A stretch of DNA of 64,000 bases from Psychrobacter aquaticus CMS 56 (GTDB lineage: Bacteria; Pseudomonadota; Gammaproteobacteria; Pseudomonadales; Moraxellaceae), in assembly GCF_000471625.1 (NCBI RefSeq), contig NZ_AUSW01000011.1, positions 1 through 64,000 of the forward strand, written 5' to 3'. Positions 40,969 to 49,882 of this stretch are shown piece after piece. Within the stretch, counting starts at the first letter, position 1. Every line of letters starts with the position of its first letter. Under the pieces are notes generated by a model. That model did no database searches, was not told where the DNA came from, and saw nothing but the letters and a program-made list of their open reading frames with translations. The position numbers were made by a program, and so were the translations under genes.

Positions 40969-41973
40969 ATGACCATTCAACAATTATTAAAAACAGCACC
41001 CGTTACTACTTTGCTACTCATCAGCTTTATTGGATTATTTATCATCCAAATATTCACGGGGGTCGATGCCAACAATCCATCGACTGAAGCGCTGTTAAAG
41101 TGGGGCGCTAATGCCTTGCCTTTTACCATGGGCGATGAGCCGTGGCGATTGGTCAGCAGTGCATTTTTGCATATTGGTCTCATGCATTTATTGTTTAATG
41201 GTTTTGCTATGTACTTCTTTGGACAAGTTGCCGAGCCGATGTTTGGCTCAGCCAAATTTTTGGCATTGTTTGTGCTGGCAGCAATCGGTGGCAATTTACT
41301 CAATAGTTATGTCACATGGCAGGACATTTTAGCAGGTACTGGACAACCGGGATTATCGGCGGGCGCGTCTGGTGGTATTATGGGTATTGGTGCAGCTTTA
41401 TTGATAGCAGCGCTGTTTAAGATATCGGTTAATGGCATGGTGCTCAATTTAAAGAGCTTGATATTTATCATGGGCATCAACCTTGTTTATGGTTTTGCCG
41501 TATCGGGTATTGATAATGCGGGGCATATTGGCGGCGCTATTACTGGATTGGTAATTGCGCTGGCTTTTGCGATTGCTTACCGTCAGCATATGACTGTCAC
41601 TTTGCAAAACGTCCTTGTGCCTCAAATAGACTATCAAAATAATAATCAACTCGACACTCAAAACCCCTATCAAACTGATTATGAGAATAATGACCAAGCC
41701 GACTATTCAACCAGCCACATCGATCAGCCGTCCGACCCTGATGCTTATTCGACCATTAGCTCTGCCGAGTTTGACAATCATATTGACATAAATTTGGATA
41801 CGCCTACCAGCGCTGCGCACACCAATACCATTCAACAACGAGCACCTGCCAAACCCTCATTTATTTGGACGCTGCTCCCATGGGTGGTAATGCTGTTAAT
41901 CAGTATTGGCTTTATTTGGTGGTGGCAAGATATTCACTATCAAATCGTACAAGTATTAAAAATCATTGAGTAA
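40969..41973 (+). CDS. Rhomboid-family intramembrane serine protease
   Basis: A 334-residue membrane protein of the rhomboid family, which cuts substrates within the membrane. Six helices form the core: the second contains LMHLLFNGFAMYFFGQ, the fourth carries the catalytic Ser in SAGASGGIMGIGAAL and the sixth the catalytic His in NAGHIGGAITGLV. After these comes a polar linker of about 110 residues rich in Asn, Asp, Gln and Tyr (NNNQLDTQNPYQTDYENN). The chain ends in a seventh hydrophobic helix (WTLLPWVVMLLISIGFIWWW). The weak ribosome-binding site leaves the start slightly uncertain. Confidence 0.88.
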   Translation: MTIQQLLKTAPVTTLLLISFIGLFIIQIFTGVDANNPSTEALLKWGANALPFTMGDEPWRLVSSAFLHIGLMHLLFNGFAMYFFGQVAEPMFGSAKFLALFVLAAIGGNLLNSYVTWQDILAGTGQPGLSAGASGGIMGIGAALLIAALFKISVNGMVLNLKSLIFIMGINLVYGFAVSGIDNAGHIGGAITGLVIALAFAIAYRQHMTVTLQNVLVPQIDYQNNNQLDTQNPYQTDYENNDQADYSTSHIDQPSDPDAYSTISSAEFDNHIDINLDTPTSAAHTNTIQQRAPAKPSFIWTLLPWVVMLLISIGFIWWWQDIHYQIVQVLKIIE

Positions 41974-42100
41974 ATGGCCATACTTATTTATCATGGCAAA
42001 ACTACTCATAAAAATAGCCTATTTATTTAGCTTACCTTACTCTATCGCTTCTGCTTGATGATACTATTCAACCATTACTACTCACTCACGAGATCCCATT

Positions 42101-42916
42101 ATGTTTAAACTTGCAGCGCTACCTACTATCTCTACGCGCACATTGCTTGGCGCGCTAACGGCTACTGCATTATTCAGTGTGGCTAGCGCATCTCATGCCA
42201 TCCCTTTTCTTAATAAGAACTTAGCTACTGACCAAGATGCTGAATTAAGCGTTGGGGTCAATGTCATGGCGGTAAAGTCAGCCTATGATTTGGAAGACAG
42301 TACCGATGTGCGGGTGTTGCCAGGTGCATTTTATGACAACAATAAGTTCTATATACGCGGCGCTCAAGCGGGTGCCTATCTTATCAATGACGGCACCAAT
42401 CAGTTATCGGCCTACGCCAAGCTCGCGGGTTCCGAGTTTGATCCTGATGATGCCAATGGCGTACTCCAAGGTCTTGATGAGCGTAAAGCCTCAGCAGAGG
42501 CTGGTCTGAGCTATCAGCGCCGTACCGCTATTGGCGGTATCCGTGCTCAGTATGGAGCGGATGTATTGGACCGTAGTGGTGGCAATACTGGGCGCTTGAC
42601 TTATCTTGCCAGAATCAGCAAAGACAAGCTAACCGTTTATCCAAGCTTTGGCTTTGAGTATCATGATGCTGCCTATAACGAATACTATTATGGCGTCAGT
42701 GAGGAAGAGTCAGCGAAGACGGGTGTTGCCGCTTATAAATCTAATTCGAGCTTGAACCCTTATATCAATATCAGCGCCAACTACGACTTTAATGATAAAT
42801 GGGCAGGATTTGCCAATCAAAGCTTAAGTTATTTGTCGAATGAGCAATATGATAGCCCAATGGTAGACTCACGCACTGAGGCAACGACGACGCTTGGTTT
42901 GCTTTATAAGTTTTAA
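42101..42916 (+). CDS. MipA/OmpV-family outer-membrane protein
   Basis: A 271-residue protein with a signal peptide (about 34 residues ending in ASASHA) and a beta-barrel-like chain that ends LGLLYKF. Its layout (LSVGVNVMAVKSAYDLEDS; VRVLPGAFYDNNKFYIRG; TVYPSFGFEYHDAAYNEYYYG, given in parts) matches the MipA/OmpV family, members of which scaffold peptidoglycan enzymes or act as porin-like proteins. The exact role cannot be told. It is a single gene followed by a terminator. Confidence 0.85.
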   Translation: MFKLAALPTISTRTLLGALTATALFSVASASHAIPFLNKNLATDQDAELSVGVNVMAVKSAYDLEDSTDVRVLPGAFYDNNKFYIRGAQAGAYLINDGTNQLSAYAKLAGSEFDPDDANGVLQGLDERKASAEAGLSYQRRTAIGGIRAQYGADVLDRSGGNTGRLTYLARISKDKLTVYPSFGFEYHDAAYNEYYYGVSEEESAKTGVAAYKSNSSLNPYINISANYDFNDKWAGFANQSLSYLSNEQYDSPMVDSRTEATTTLGLLYKF

Positions 42917-42937
42917 TTAGGCGTAGATTTTTGATAT

Positions 42938-42976
42938 AAAAAAGACCTTACTGTGTGATGTGGTAAGGTCTTTTTA
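42938..42976 (+). terminator. Terminator after the MipA/OmpV gene
   Basis: AAAGACCTTAC-loop-GTAAGGTCTTT hairpin with A- and T-runs on both sides, so it can also end the leftward DNA methyltransferase transcript. Its stem nearly equals that of the fumC terminator at 45376. Confidence 0.85.
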
Positions 42977-43032
42977 CTGCTATATATAATAATAAAGCCT
43001 ATGTAAATAATACAACTCATTTCAGTTTACAA

Positions 43033-44514
43033 TCAATCAAAAACTTCCGTTGAAACAATAGAATCGATTAGTGAACTTACAACAGGAACAGATACACTAT
43101 TTCCAATTAGCTTCATCCATCGTGAACGACTTTCTGGCAGCTTAAAATTTCTTGGGAAACCTTGTATTAGGCAAGCTTCTTCCTTAGTAATTTTTCTATA
43201 CTGCTTAGTGAAATAAACTTCCTCTAGGAACTTTTTCTTATAACTTTCATTCGTTTCTCTATCTACATGTTTGAGCGCAACGAAATCATTCGTGTCACTA
43301 GCCACAAGAGTTGGAAAGACATCTGAAGTAGGTAAAAATATACGGTTAATACCATCTATTCCACTGCTAATCTTTGTATTTTTAAACTCATATCTTTCCT
43401 CAATACAACTAATCACTTCTTTATTGATTAAAGAAGAGAGCAACCCTGAAAGGGTTCTACTATTTAACCTTAATGAATTTTGTGTTTTTATGATGTCTAA
43501 TTGCAGTACACCATCATGAGCAAATTTTAAGAGTTCAGCTTCGCTATCGGTCAAATCGGTATCACAACTAGCTAATACTTTGAATCTATAAAAAACTTTC
43601 TTTAAAATATCCCTATGAACTAAATCTTCTAGTTCGTAAAAATTGATACTAGGATCGATTTTTTGTATTTGTACTAATGAGAGAGGGTTACCATCCAGCA
43701 AACCGAACTGTTTTTTTCGTCTATTTTTTAATAATAATAGACATATATCTTTCTCTCTATCAGTCGTATCAAGGATGTCCCATGAATGAATTGTGGTTTC
43801 GCCATTCCGTAGATCATTAAATAAAAAGTAATCATTGTAGCCATTTTTACTTGAAAGACTCATTTGTTTGTTTACTTTTTCACTGAAGCCAAACAAGTCC
43901 ACTTGCTCGTTATTACTTTCAATTTCAGGGAGATCAATATCTAGTATATCTGCCAAGACAATTTTTTTTTCGATGCTTCGGGGAGGGTTAAATTTATCAA
44001 AAAACTGTTTTTCGCGAAACCCAACAATGTAAATACGAACACGATTTTGTGCTACTCCATAATCATGTGAGTTGAGAATATAGTAATTCGCATAATAACC
44101 GGCTTGTGTAATACGTTTAAGAATATACTGAAGTGCTGACTTATTTCTTGGATCAACTAATCCTTTTACATTTTCAAAAATAAAAGCTTTAGGCTGCGAT
44201 TGGTTAAGTAAGTAAATCGTATCATTCCATAACTGACCACGATCATCATTGAAGCCAAGATTTTTTCCTGCAATAGACCAGCTTTGACAAGGAACCCCTG
44301 CTGTCAACAAATCATGCTCAGGTAGTTTTTCAATTTTCCGAATATCACCAAAATTTAAGGCTGGACTAATACGATAATTGTCACAGTATGTTTCGATAGC
44401 ATCTTTATCAATTTCACTAAAGCCTATACATTCGCCACCGTTAGCACTGAGAGCCATCTTGAACCCACCAATACCTGAAAACAAGTCTATAAATTTAATT
44501 TTTGATGTTTCCAT
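43033..44514 (-). CDS. DNA (cytosine-5) methyltransferase of a type II system
   Basis: Modifies cytosine C5 and so protects the host from the adjacent nuclease. From the ATG at 44514 it has 493 residues. Motif I FIDLFSGIGGFKMAL, motif IV GVPCQSWSIAGK with the catalytic Cys, motif VI ENVKGLV, motif VIII QNRVRIYIVGFRE, motif IX YRKITKEEACLIQGFP and motif X LIGNSVSVPVV are in the usual order. Between VIII and IX lies an unusually long region of about 250 residues, with a helix-rich part (SEAELLKFAHDGVLQLDII, LNSRTLSGLLSSLINKE) resembling a winged helix. The start is two bases past the nuclease stop. The DNA is visibly more A+T-rich than its neighbours. Confidence 0.95.
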   Translation of the reverse strand: METSKIKFIDLFSGIGGFKMALSANGGECIGFSEIDKDAIETYCDNYRISPALNFGDIRKIEKLPEHDLLTAGVPCQSWSIAGKNLGFNDDRGQLWNDTIYLLNQSQPKAFIFENVKGLVDPRNKSALQYILKRITQAGYYANYYILNSHDYGVAQNRVRIYIVGFREKQFFDKFNPPRSIEKKIVLADILDIDLPEIESNNEQVDLFGFSEKVNKQMSLSSKNGYNDYFLFNDLRNGETTIHSWDILDTTDREKDICLLLLKNRRKKQFGLLDGNPLSLVQIQKIDPSINFYELEDLVHRDILKKVFYRFKVLASCDTDLTDSEAELLKFAHDGVLQLDIIKTQNSLRLNSRTLSGLLSSLINKEVISCIEERYEFKNTKISSGIDGINRIFLPTSDVFPTLVASDTNDFVALKHVDRETNESYKKKFLEEVYFTKQYRKITKEEACLIQGFPRNFKLPESRSRWMKLIGNSVSVPVVSSLIDSIVSTEVFD

Positions 44515-44515
44515 T

Positions 44516-45343
44516 TTAATGCAATATATCCTCTTTATAATTTCCAGGTGGTTCAATACCTAAAAACTCACGATAAATTCGCTCTTTATAATTTTTACCC
44601 AATGAATTAATTTCATCAATAAAAAGTTCGTATGTTCCCTCGCCGCCTATCAAATCCCAAAACTCTTCTCCGATTAAGACGGACTCATCGTTGTTCATAT
44701 CAAACCATCTTTTAGGAAATGCCCAATTGTAATCAGCTTTCTTACCATAAGGATTATACGGAAGAGCAAAAAATGCAAAATCCACTTTCGGAGGCTGCAT
44801 AGCTAACAATTTAAAAATTTTCTCTTTACTTACTTTAGTCTGGTCACTATTAGGAAGAGGTGCTTTGACTTCGAACGCATAAGTCCTGTATGTTTTTGTG
44901 CTCTTAATCAAAACATCACAAACTACTGATGTTGGCATCAACTTACCACCGCCTTCTAGAATGTATTGCAACTCACCTTTCCAGTTAGGTAGACTTCGAT
45001 CTTTTCCCTTATGTTCCAGTCTGTTCAGAACCTGTTGAATCCTACGTAACCTTTCAGCTCCTATTTCACCAATAACATGAGTACCTGTTTCACAACGCCC
45101 GTGATGTTCTACAGCAACCACTTCAGCTAATCGTTCCCATACACCACCAAAAGGCGTCACAAAACGCCTCTCAAAATGAGATCCCTTAAATATTTCATCT
45201 GGCACTAGAGCAGCATATAATGGTTTCTGTGAATGGTGATTTTCTTTAATAAACGGGTCTCTGTTTAAAACCCTATCCATCACCCTATCCATCAATTCTG
45301 TAATGACTCTATTAATACCTTCCTTTACATTACTGTCTGCCAT
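44516..45343 (-). CDS. Type II restriction endonuclease (tentative TdeIII-like)
   Basis: A 275-residue protein placed directly upstream of the methyltransferase, hence the likely cognate nuclease. A PD-(D/E)xK-type site is visible: Asp in VVCDVLIKS and then EVK in YAFEVKAPLPN. Other features are VWERLAEVVAVEHHGRCETG in the first half and GGEGTYELFIDEIN near the end. The pattern recalls the TdeIII-type nucleases, but this is from memory and the target site cannot be read from the sequence. AAGGAAT supports the start. The gene is intact and A+T-rich; both R-M genes run in one operon with the nuclease first. Confidence 0.75.
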   Translation of the reverse strand: MADSNVKEGINRVITELMDRVMDRVLNRDPFIKENHHSQKPLYAALVPDEIFKGSHFERRFVTPFGGVWERLAEVVAVEHHGRCETGTHVIGEIGAERLRRIQQVLNRLEHKGKDRSLPNWKGELQYILEGGGKLMPTSVVCDVLIKSTKTYRTYAFEVKAPLPNSDQTKVSKEKIFKLLAMQPPKVDFAFFALPYNPYGKKADYNWAFPKRWFDMNNDESVLIGEEFWDLIGGEGTYELFIDEINSLGKNYKERIYREFLGIEPPGNYKEDILH

Positions 45344-45375
45344 TATTTATTCCTTTTGAAGAACTTAACCCTTAC

Positions 45376-45412
45376 AAAAAGACCTTGTCAGCTTGTACAA
45401 CAAGGTCTTTTT
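45376..45412 (-). terminator. Terminator of fumC
   Basis: AAAAAGACCTTG-tcagcttgtaca-ACAAGGTCTTTTT hairpin between fumC and the nuclease gene, both on the minus strand. Confidence 0.85.
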
Positions 45413-45437
45413 CTATTCTAAGAAAGTCCTAAATAAC

Positions 45438-46841
45438 TTACTTAGGATTTACCATATCAGCAGGAATAACCCACTCATCGAATTGAGCTTCAGTTAATAG
45501 CTCCAATTCAACCGCAACTTGCTTCAAGGTTTTATTTTCTTTATAAGCCGTTTTAGCGATTTTTGCTGCATTTTCATAACCGACATGACGGTTTAATGCC
45601 GTAACTAGCATCAACGAGTTGTGCAAGAAGTCATCGATTTTGTCTTTTACTGGCTCAATGCCGACAGCACAGTTTTCGTTAAAGCTATTGCACGCATCTC
45701 CAAGTAGTTTGATAGATTGCAACAAGTTAAAGGCGATCACTGGCTTATAAACGTTTAGCTCAAAGTTACCTGACGCGCCAGCCATGCTGATCGTCACGTC
45801 ATTACCCATGACTTGCGCTACAACCATCGTCATTGCTTCTGACTGAGTTGGGTTCACTTTGCCCGGCATGATAGAAGAGCCTGGCTCGTTCTCTGGAATC
45901 GTCAATTCGCCCAGACCACAACGAGGACCAGATGCCAACCAACGGACGTCGTTAGCGATTTTGTTTAAGCTAGCTGCTAGTGTTTTTAATGCGCCTGAAG
46001 CAAACACTTCAGCATCACGAGCGGCTAGTGCTTCAAATTTATTCGGCGACGTGACAAATGGCAAGCCAGTCAATGTTGATAGCTGCTCAGCTGATTTTAC
46101 CGCATAATCAGGATGGGCATTTAGACCAGTACCAACGGCAGTACCGCCTAGTGGCAACTCATATAGACCTTGTAGCGCGTTCTCGATACGAGTCAATGAA
46201 TGGTCAAGTTGGCTCACATAGCCGCTGAACTCTTGACCTAACGTCAAAGGGGTGGCGTCTTGCAAATGCGTACGACCGATTTTTACGATGCTATCAAACT
46301 CTTTCGCTTTTGCAGCTAGCGTATCGCGTAGTGCTTTTACCGCTGGAATCAATAAACCATTGATTTCACGAGCTGCAGCCACACGAATCGCTGTTGGGAA
46401 GCTGTCATTGGTAGACTGTGCGTGGTTTACATGGTCATTCGGATGAATTGGCGTGTAGCTGCCGCGCTCAGAACTAGCGATTTCGTTGGCACGATTGGCA
46501 AGCACTTCGTTCATGTTCATGTTTGACTGTGTGCCAGAGCCCGTCTGCCATACCACTAATGGGAACTGATCCGTTAAACCACCGTTGATGATTTCGTCAG
46601 CAGCTTGTACGATCAAATCACGCTTATCACCTTCGATACGCTCAAGGCTTGCATTGGTAATTGCAGCGGCTTTTTTGACCAATGCCATCGCTTCAATCAT
46701 CGGACGCGGCAATGTCTCGCCACCGATTTTGAAGTTCTCGCGGCTACGCTGAGTTTGCGCGCCCCAATAAGCATTAGCCGGGACTTCCACGTTGCCCATT
46801 GTGTCTTTTTCGGTACGAGTTGCCTGATTCTGTGTCGACAT
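45438..46841 (-). CDS. fumC: Fumarate hydratase class II
   Basis: FumC interconverts fumarate and malate in the TCA cycle; the class II enzyme has no iron-sulfur cluster. From the ATG at 46841 it is 467 residues, exactly the usual size. Motifs are [38 protein letters not shown], the [15 protein letters not shown] region, [19 protein letters not shown] and the superfamily signature [18 protein letters not shown] precedes the ATG. The frame opens 18 codons earlier, but that part is not FumC-like. Single gene. Confidence 0.97.
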   Translation of the reverse strand: MSTQNQATRTEKDTMGNVEVPANAYWGAQTQRSRENFKIGGETLPRPMIEAMALVKKAAAITNASLERIEGDKRDLIVQAADEIINGGLTDQFPLVVWQTGSGTQSNMNMNEVLANRANEIASSERGSYTPIHPNDHVNHAQSTNDSFPTAIRVAAAREINGLLIPAVKALRDTLAAKAKEFDSIVKIGRTHLQDATPLTLGQEFSGYVSQLDHSLTRIENALQGLYELPLGGTAVGTGLNAHPDYAVKSAEQLSTLTGLPFVTSPNKFEALAARDAEVFASGALKTLAASLNKIANDVRWLASGPRCGLGELTIPENEPGSSIMPGKVNPTQSEAMTMVVAQVMGNDVTISMAGASGNFELNVYKPVIAFNLLQSIKLLGDACNSFNENCAVGIEPVKDKIDDFLHNSLMLVTALNRHVGYENAAKIAKTAYKENKTLKQVAVELELLTEAQFDEWVIPADMVNPK

Positions 46842-47026
46842 AACTACCCTCTTTGATTTTATTTGACTGTAAAAAATGCAACATCTGCTGCACATAAAGG
46901 AGAATACGATATAAAGTGGCGTTATGATAGCATGACTAAGGCGTGTTGAATATTCACAAATAAACGTTCCTTCTGTCTAAAAATATCAGCCATTATTCAC
47001 TCATTACACAATCGGATAGTCTCTCT

Positions 47027-47677
47027 ATGTATCCTGAACCCAATAATCCTGCATTAAAGGATTCTAAAATTAGCAATCCACCCAGACGACAATTTACGCG
47101 CCAGCGCCGTCAGTTAAGTGAAAGCACACGTCGGCATTTGGGACAAGCAGCGAGTTTACATTTAGCTAAGTTACAACAGCGGTTGCCAACGAATGCGCGT
47201 ATTGGCTTATATTATGATGGCTTTGGTGAATTGCCTACTCAGCCACTGTTAGATTGGTGTAAACGCTTAGGCTATTTTCCTTATTTGCCTGTTGTGGGTT
47301 CGTTAGGTCGTGATAGTCAGGGTCAAAATGACAAGCGATTGCGTTTTGTACCGATCTATCGTTCTAAATTATTAAATGTACCGACACGCATTCATCGCTT
47401 GGGTATGAAGCAAAATCATCATCGTCGCCTGCTGTGGGCTCGCGAATTGGATGTGATTATCTGTCCGCTAGTGGCGGTAGATCTGAGTGGCAATCGGATG
47501 GGCATGGGCGGCGGTTTTTATGACACCACGCTTGGTAAAGGCCATCAGTCAGGCGTTAAAAAACCGTTAAAAATTGGTTGGTGTTATGATTTTCAAGTCG
47601 TCGACGCGTTGCAACGTCAGCCTTGGGATGTACCATTAGATGGCTTAATTACGCCAAATGGTTTGAGGTGGTTTTGA
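47027..47677 (+). CDS. 5-formyltetrahydrofolate cyclo-ligase
   Basis: This enzyme (YgfA/Fau) turns 5-formyl-THF into 5,10-methenyl-THF with ATP, recycling folate. The 216 residues show the N-terminal Arg-rich stretch (RRQFTRQRRQLSESTRRHLG), IGLYYDGFGELPTQPLL and the active-site signature GNRMGMGGGFYDTTL. The E. coli gene sits by 6S RNA ssrS; no 6S-like RNA could be confirmed in the 185-bp gap upstream here. The stop overlaps the start of the next small gene (TGATG). Confidence 0.92.
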   Translation: MYPEPNNPALKDSKISNPPRRQFTRQRRQLSESTRRHLGQAASLHLAKLQQRLPTNARIGLYYDGFGELPTQPLLDWCKRLGYFPYLPVVGSLGRDSQGQNDKRLRFVPIYRSKLLNVPTRIHRLGMKQNHHRRLLWARELDVIICPLVAVDLSGNRMGMGGGFYDTTLGKGHQSGVKKPLKIGWCYDFQVVDALQRQPWDVPLDGLITPNGLRWF

Positions 47678-47913
47678 TGAAAGATAATAAAACGTCTGAT
47701 AAAAAAGACTCTAGCGCGGACAATGTGGACGAGTATCTACAAACATTAGGCAGTGATGACGCTAGAGAAATGCTTTACTACAGTCAAGAGCAGCCCTTCA
47801 GCGCTGAAGAGGTGACAAGGCTAATCAATGAGGAACGTTTAAACGAGCTGCTGGCGCAAAGTGATGCGTTTTTGCATGGTTTAAACAGTGAGATTGAGGG
47901 TTTTGATGAGTAA
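47677..47913 (+). CDS. Small acidic protein, unknown
   Basis: A 78-residue acidic protein (MKDNKTSDKKDSSADNVDEY, then SAEEVTRLINEERLNELLAQ). The second half is a likely helix pair; no membrane segment or Cys. The ATG overlaps the cyclo-ligase stop by one base, so translation is coupled and the gene is probably real. I do not recognise a family. Confidence 0.6.
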   Translation: MKDNKTSDKKDSSADNVDEYLQTLGSDDAREMLYYSQEQPFSAEEVTRLINEERLNELLAQSDAFLHGLNSEIEGFDE

Positions 47914-48049
47914 TGTCTATGGTCGTACAAATTGAGCCATGCAAAATTCTTAAGAACGCGAGCGCCGATTGCTATCTGTACTCGCCTTTTCATATCAATT
48001 CAAAGTTTTATATCATGAATTATAGTCACTTTTATTGAGGTGCTTCTGA

Positions 48050-49411
48050 TTAAAGCATCATCGCTGCAATCCAACCAAAGATTAATAACGGAATATTATA
48101 GTGAATAAAGGTCGGTACCACGCTGTCTTTGATATGGTCATGCTGTCCATCGATGTTGAGACCCGAAGTTGGCCCCAATGTCGAATCTGACGCTGGCGAC
48201 CCTGCATCGCCCAGCGCGCCAGCCGTACCGATGATGGCAACGGTAGCCAATGGCGAAAAGCCTAACGAGATACAGAGCGGTACGTAAATCGCTGCCAAAA
48301 TAGGAATGGTAGAGAATGACGAGCCGATACCCATGGTCACAATGAGACCAATGGCGAGCATAATAAATGCCGCGATTGCTTTATTGCCAGCGAATAATGA
48401 CGCCGCGCCGTCGACCAATGGCTGAATCTGCTCAGTCGCTTTCATGACTTCAGCAAAACCCTGTGCCGTAATCATAATAAATCCAATCATCGCCATGAGC
48501 TTGATACCGTCATTAAAGACACCATCCGCATCGCGCCATTTGACCACGCCTGTCGCCATAAAGACCCCAAAGCCAAACATCGAACCTAAGAGCAGCGAAT
48601 CGGTATAAAGCTGCACCACAAAAGCCGTAACGATAGCAGCCAATGCGACCAGCGTCTTTAACTTACTTTGCGACTGTGCACTGGCAGCAGTTTTGCTCAG
48701 AGCATCACCCTCTACCGCGGCATCATGAGCTTCTTTGTCTATCGCCACTTGCTGATAGTGACGCGGCTTACGATAACTGATAAATACCGCGATCAGCAGA
48801 CCAATCAGCATCCCTAATGCAGGAATTGCCATCGCTTTAACCACAGAAATATCAGTGATATCAATGCCCGCTTCACCCACGTTTTTGAGCATGATTTGAT
48901 TGAGGTAGATATCGCCAAAGCCATATGGGATAAACATATAGGTCGTGACCAGACCAAAGGTCAGTAGACAAGCAATCAGACGTCTGTCAATTTGCATACG
49001 ATTAAAAGCCAGCAGCAGTGGCGGCACTAGCAGTGGGATAAAGGCAATATGAATGGGTATTAAGTTTTGACTAAAGCAGCTCATCGTAATCAAGCCTGCA
49101 AATAGCATATACTTAATCATACCGCTGGTACCACCCGCGTCAATACGCTTAATCACCGCGCCTGCCAACGATTGCGGCAAGCCAGAGTGCGCAATCGCGA
49201 CGGCAAAAGCACCTAGTAATGCGTACGACAGTGCGATTTGTGCGCCATTACGGATGCCTTCTTGAAAAGCCTCCAAAGTATCGGTGATACCAAGACCCGC
49301 CAGCAAACCGCCTGCCAGCGCCCCAATGAGTAAACTGAGCACCACGTGCACGCGCGAAAGTGATAGCCCCAGCATGATAATAACTGCCAGCAGTACCGCA
49401 TTGATTGCCAT
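48050..49411 (-). CDS. NhaC-type Na+/H+ antiporter family protein
   Basis: A 453-residue membrane protein with about eleven hydrophobic helices. The pattern matches the Na+/H+ antiporter family of the NhaC/YuiF type: RVHVVLSLLIGALAGGLLAG near the start, SCFSQNLIPIHIAFIPLLVP, and the paired C-terminal GSSFSTIPILAAIYVPLCIS and GTAGALGDAGSPASDSTLGP (a conserved Asp-rich loop). The exact substrate, Na+ or an organic ion, cannot be told. A good AAGGGG precedes the ATG. Divergent from lon across a long gap with a family A repeat. Confidence 0.82.
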   Translation of the reverse strand: MAINAVLLAVIIMLGLSLSRVHVVLSLLIGALAGGLLAGLGITDTLEAFQEGIRNGAQIALSYALLGAFAVAIAHSGLPQSLAGAVIKRIDAGGTSGMIKYMLFAGLITMSCFSQNLIPIHIAFIPLLVPPLLLAFNRMQIDRRLIACLLTFGLVTTYMFIPYGFGDIYLNQIMLKNVGEAGIDITDISVVKAMAIPALGMLIGLLIAVFISYRKPRHYQQVAIDKEAHDAAVEGDALSKTAASAQSQSKLKTLVALAAIVTAFVVQLYTDSLLLGSMFGFGVFMATGVVKWRDADGVFNDGIKLMAMIGFIMITAQGFAEVMKATEQIQPLVDGAASLFAGNKAIAAFIMLAIGLIVTMGIGSSFSTIPILAAIYVPLCISLGFSPLATVAIIGTAGALGDAGSPASDSTLGPTSGLNIDGQHDHIKDSVVPTFIHYNIPLLIFGWIAAMML

Positions 49412-49882
49412 GTGTTGCCCCTTGTCCTGTCTAAATTGTCTGTCTGATTGATTTTGATCTAAAAATATCTGAGCCTCTAAAACGCGTTACTTTAAGCAGT
49501 ATTTTAAATAGGCCCGTTTTAGACGCGCGCCAGTTTACCTTATTTTGCCCATAAAACCTATGTATAGGAACCAATAGGTACCAATAGTCACTGCCATATA
49601 AAATGAATGCGGTACTGCTAGGATAAATTTTCGCAGCCTCTGTCTGCGAAGGCACAGCAAGCAAGAAAATATTATCCTAGCAGTACGTTATAAGGGTTGT
49701 TCCTTTTTTATTTAGGATCAACTATGGCAGTATCCGAAGCTGTATTAAGATAGAGAGCGTTTTTTAGCAAAGATAAGTATGCGACTTGACCAATGAGCCT
49801 TGCAATTTTATCTGTGAGCACCATTTATCTAAACATGAACCACGAACTTGACTTTACAAGTCTGGTGAACGAGGAAAAATAT
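49412..49882. other. Divergent region antiporter/lon with repeat
   Basis: 471 bp with family A copy 5 (49588-49735) in the middle. The lon promoter is probably between 49735 and 49882, or inside the repeat. I see no convincing heat-shock (sigma32) promoter by eye and no additional ORF. Confidence 0.5.
49588..49735. repeat. Family A-related palindromic repeat (copy 5)
   Basis: Outer ends ACTGCCATA/TATGGCAGT; inner stem GTACTGCTAGGATA/TATCCTAGCAGTAC; then ATTTTC/GAAAAT around a core GCAGCCTCTGTCTGC, GAAGGCACAGCAAGCAAG. The core matches copy 3 and, in reverse, copy 4. The right arm (CATAGTTGATCCTAAATAAA on the minus strand) resembles an arm of copy 4. Confidence 0.8.

Noticed and set aside
46842..47026. 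6S RNA (ssrS) upstream of the folate cyclo-ligase gene
   Set aside because: The location is right by analogy with E. coli, but the gap is only 185 bp and no long 6S-like hairpin could be made out.
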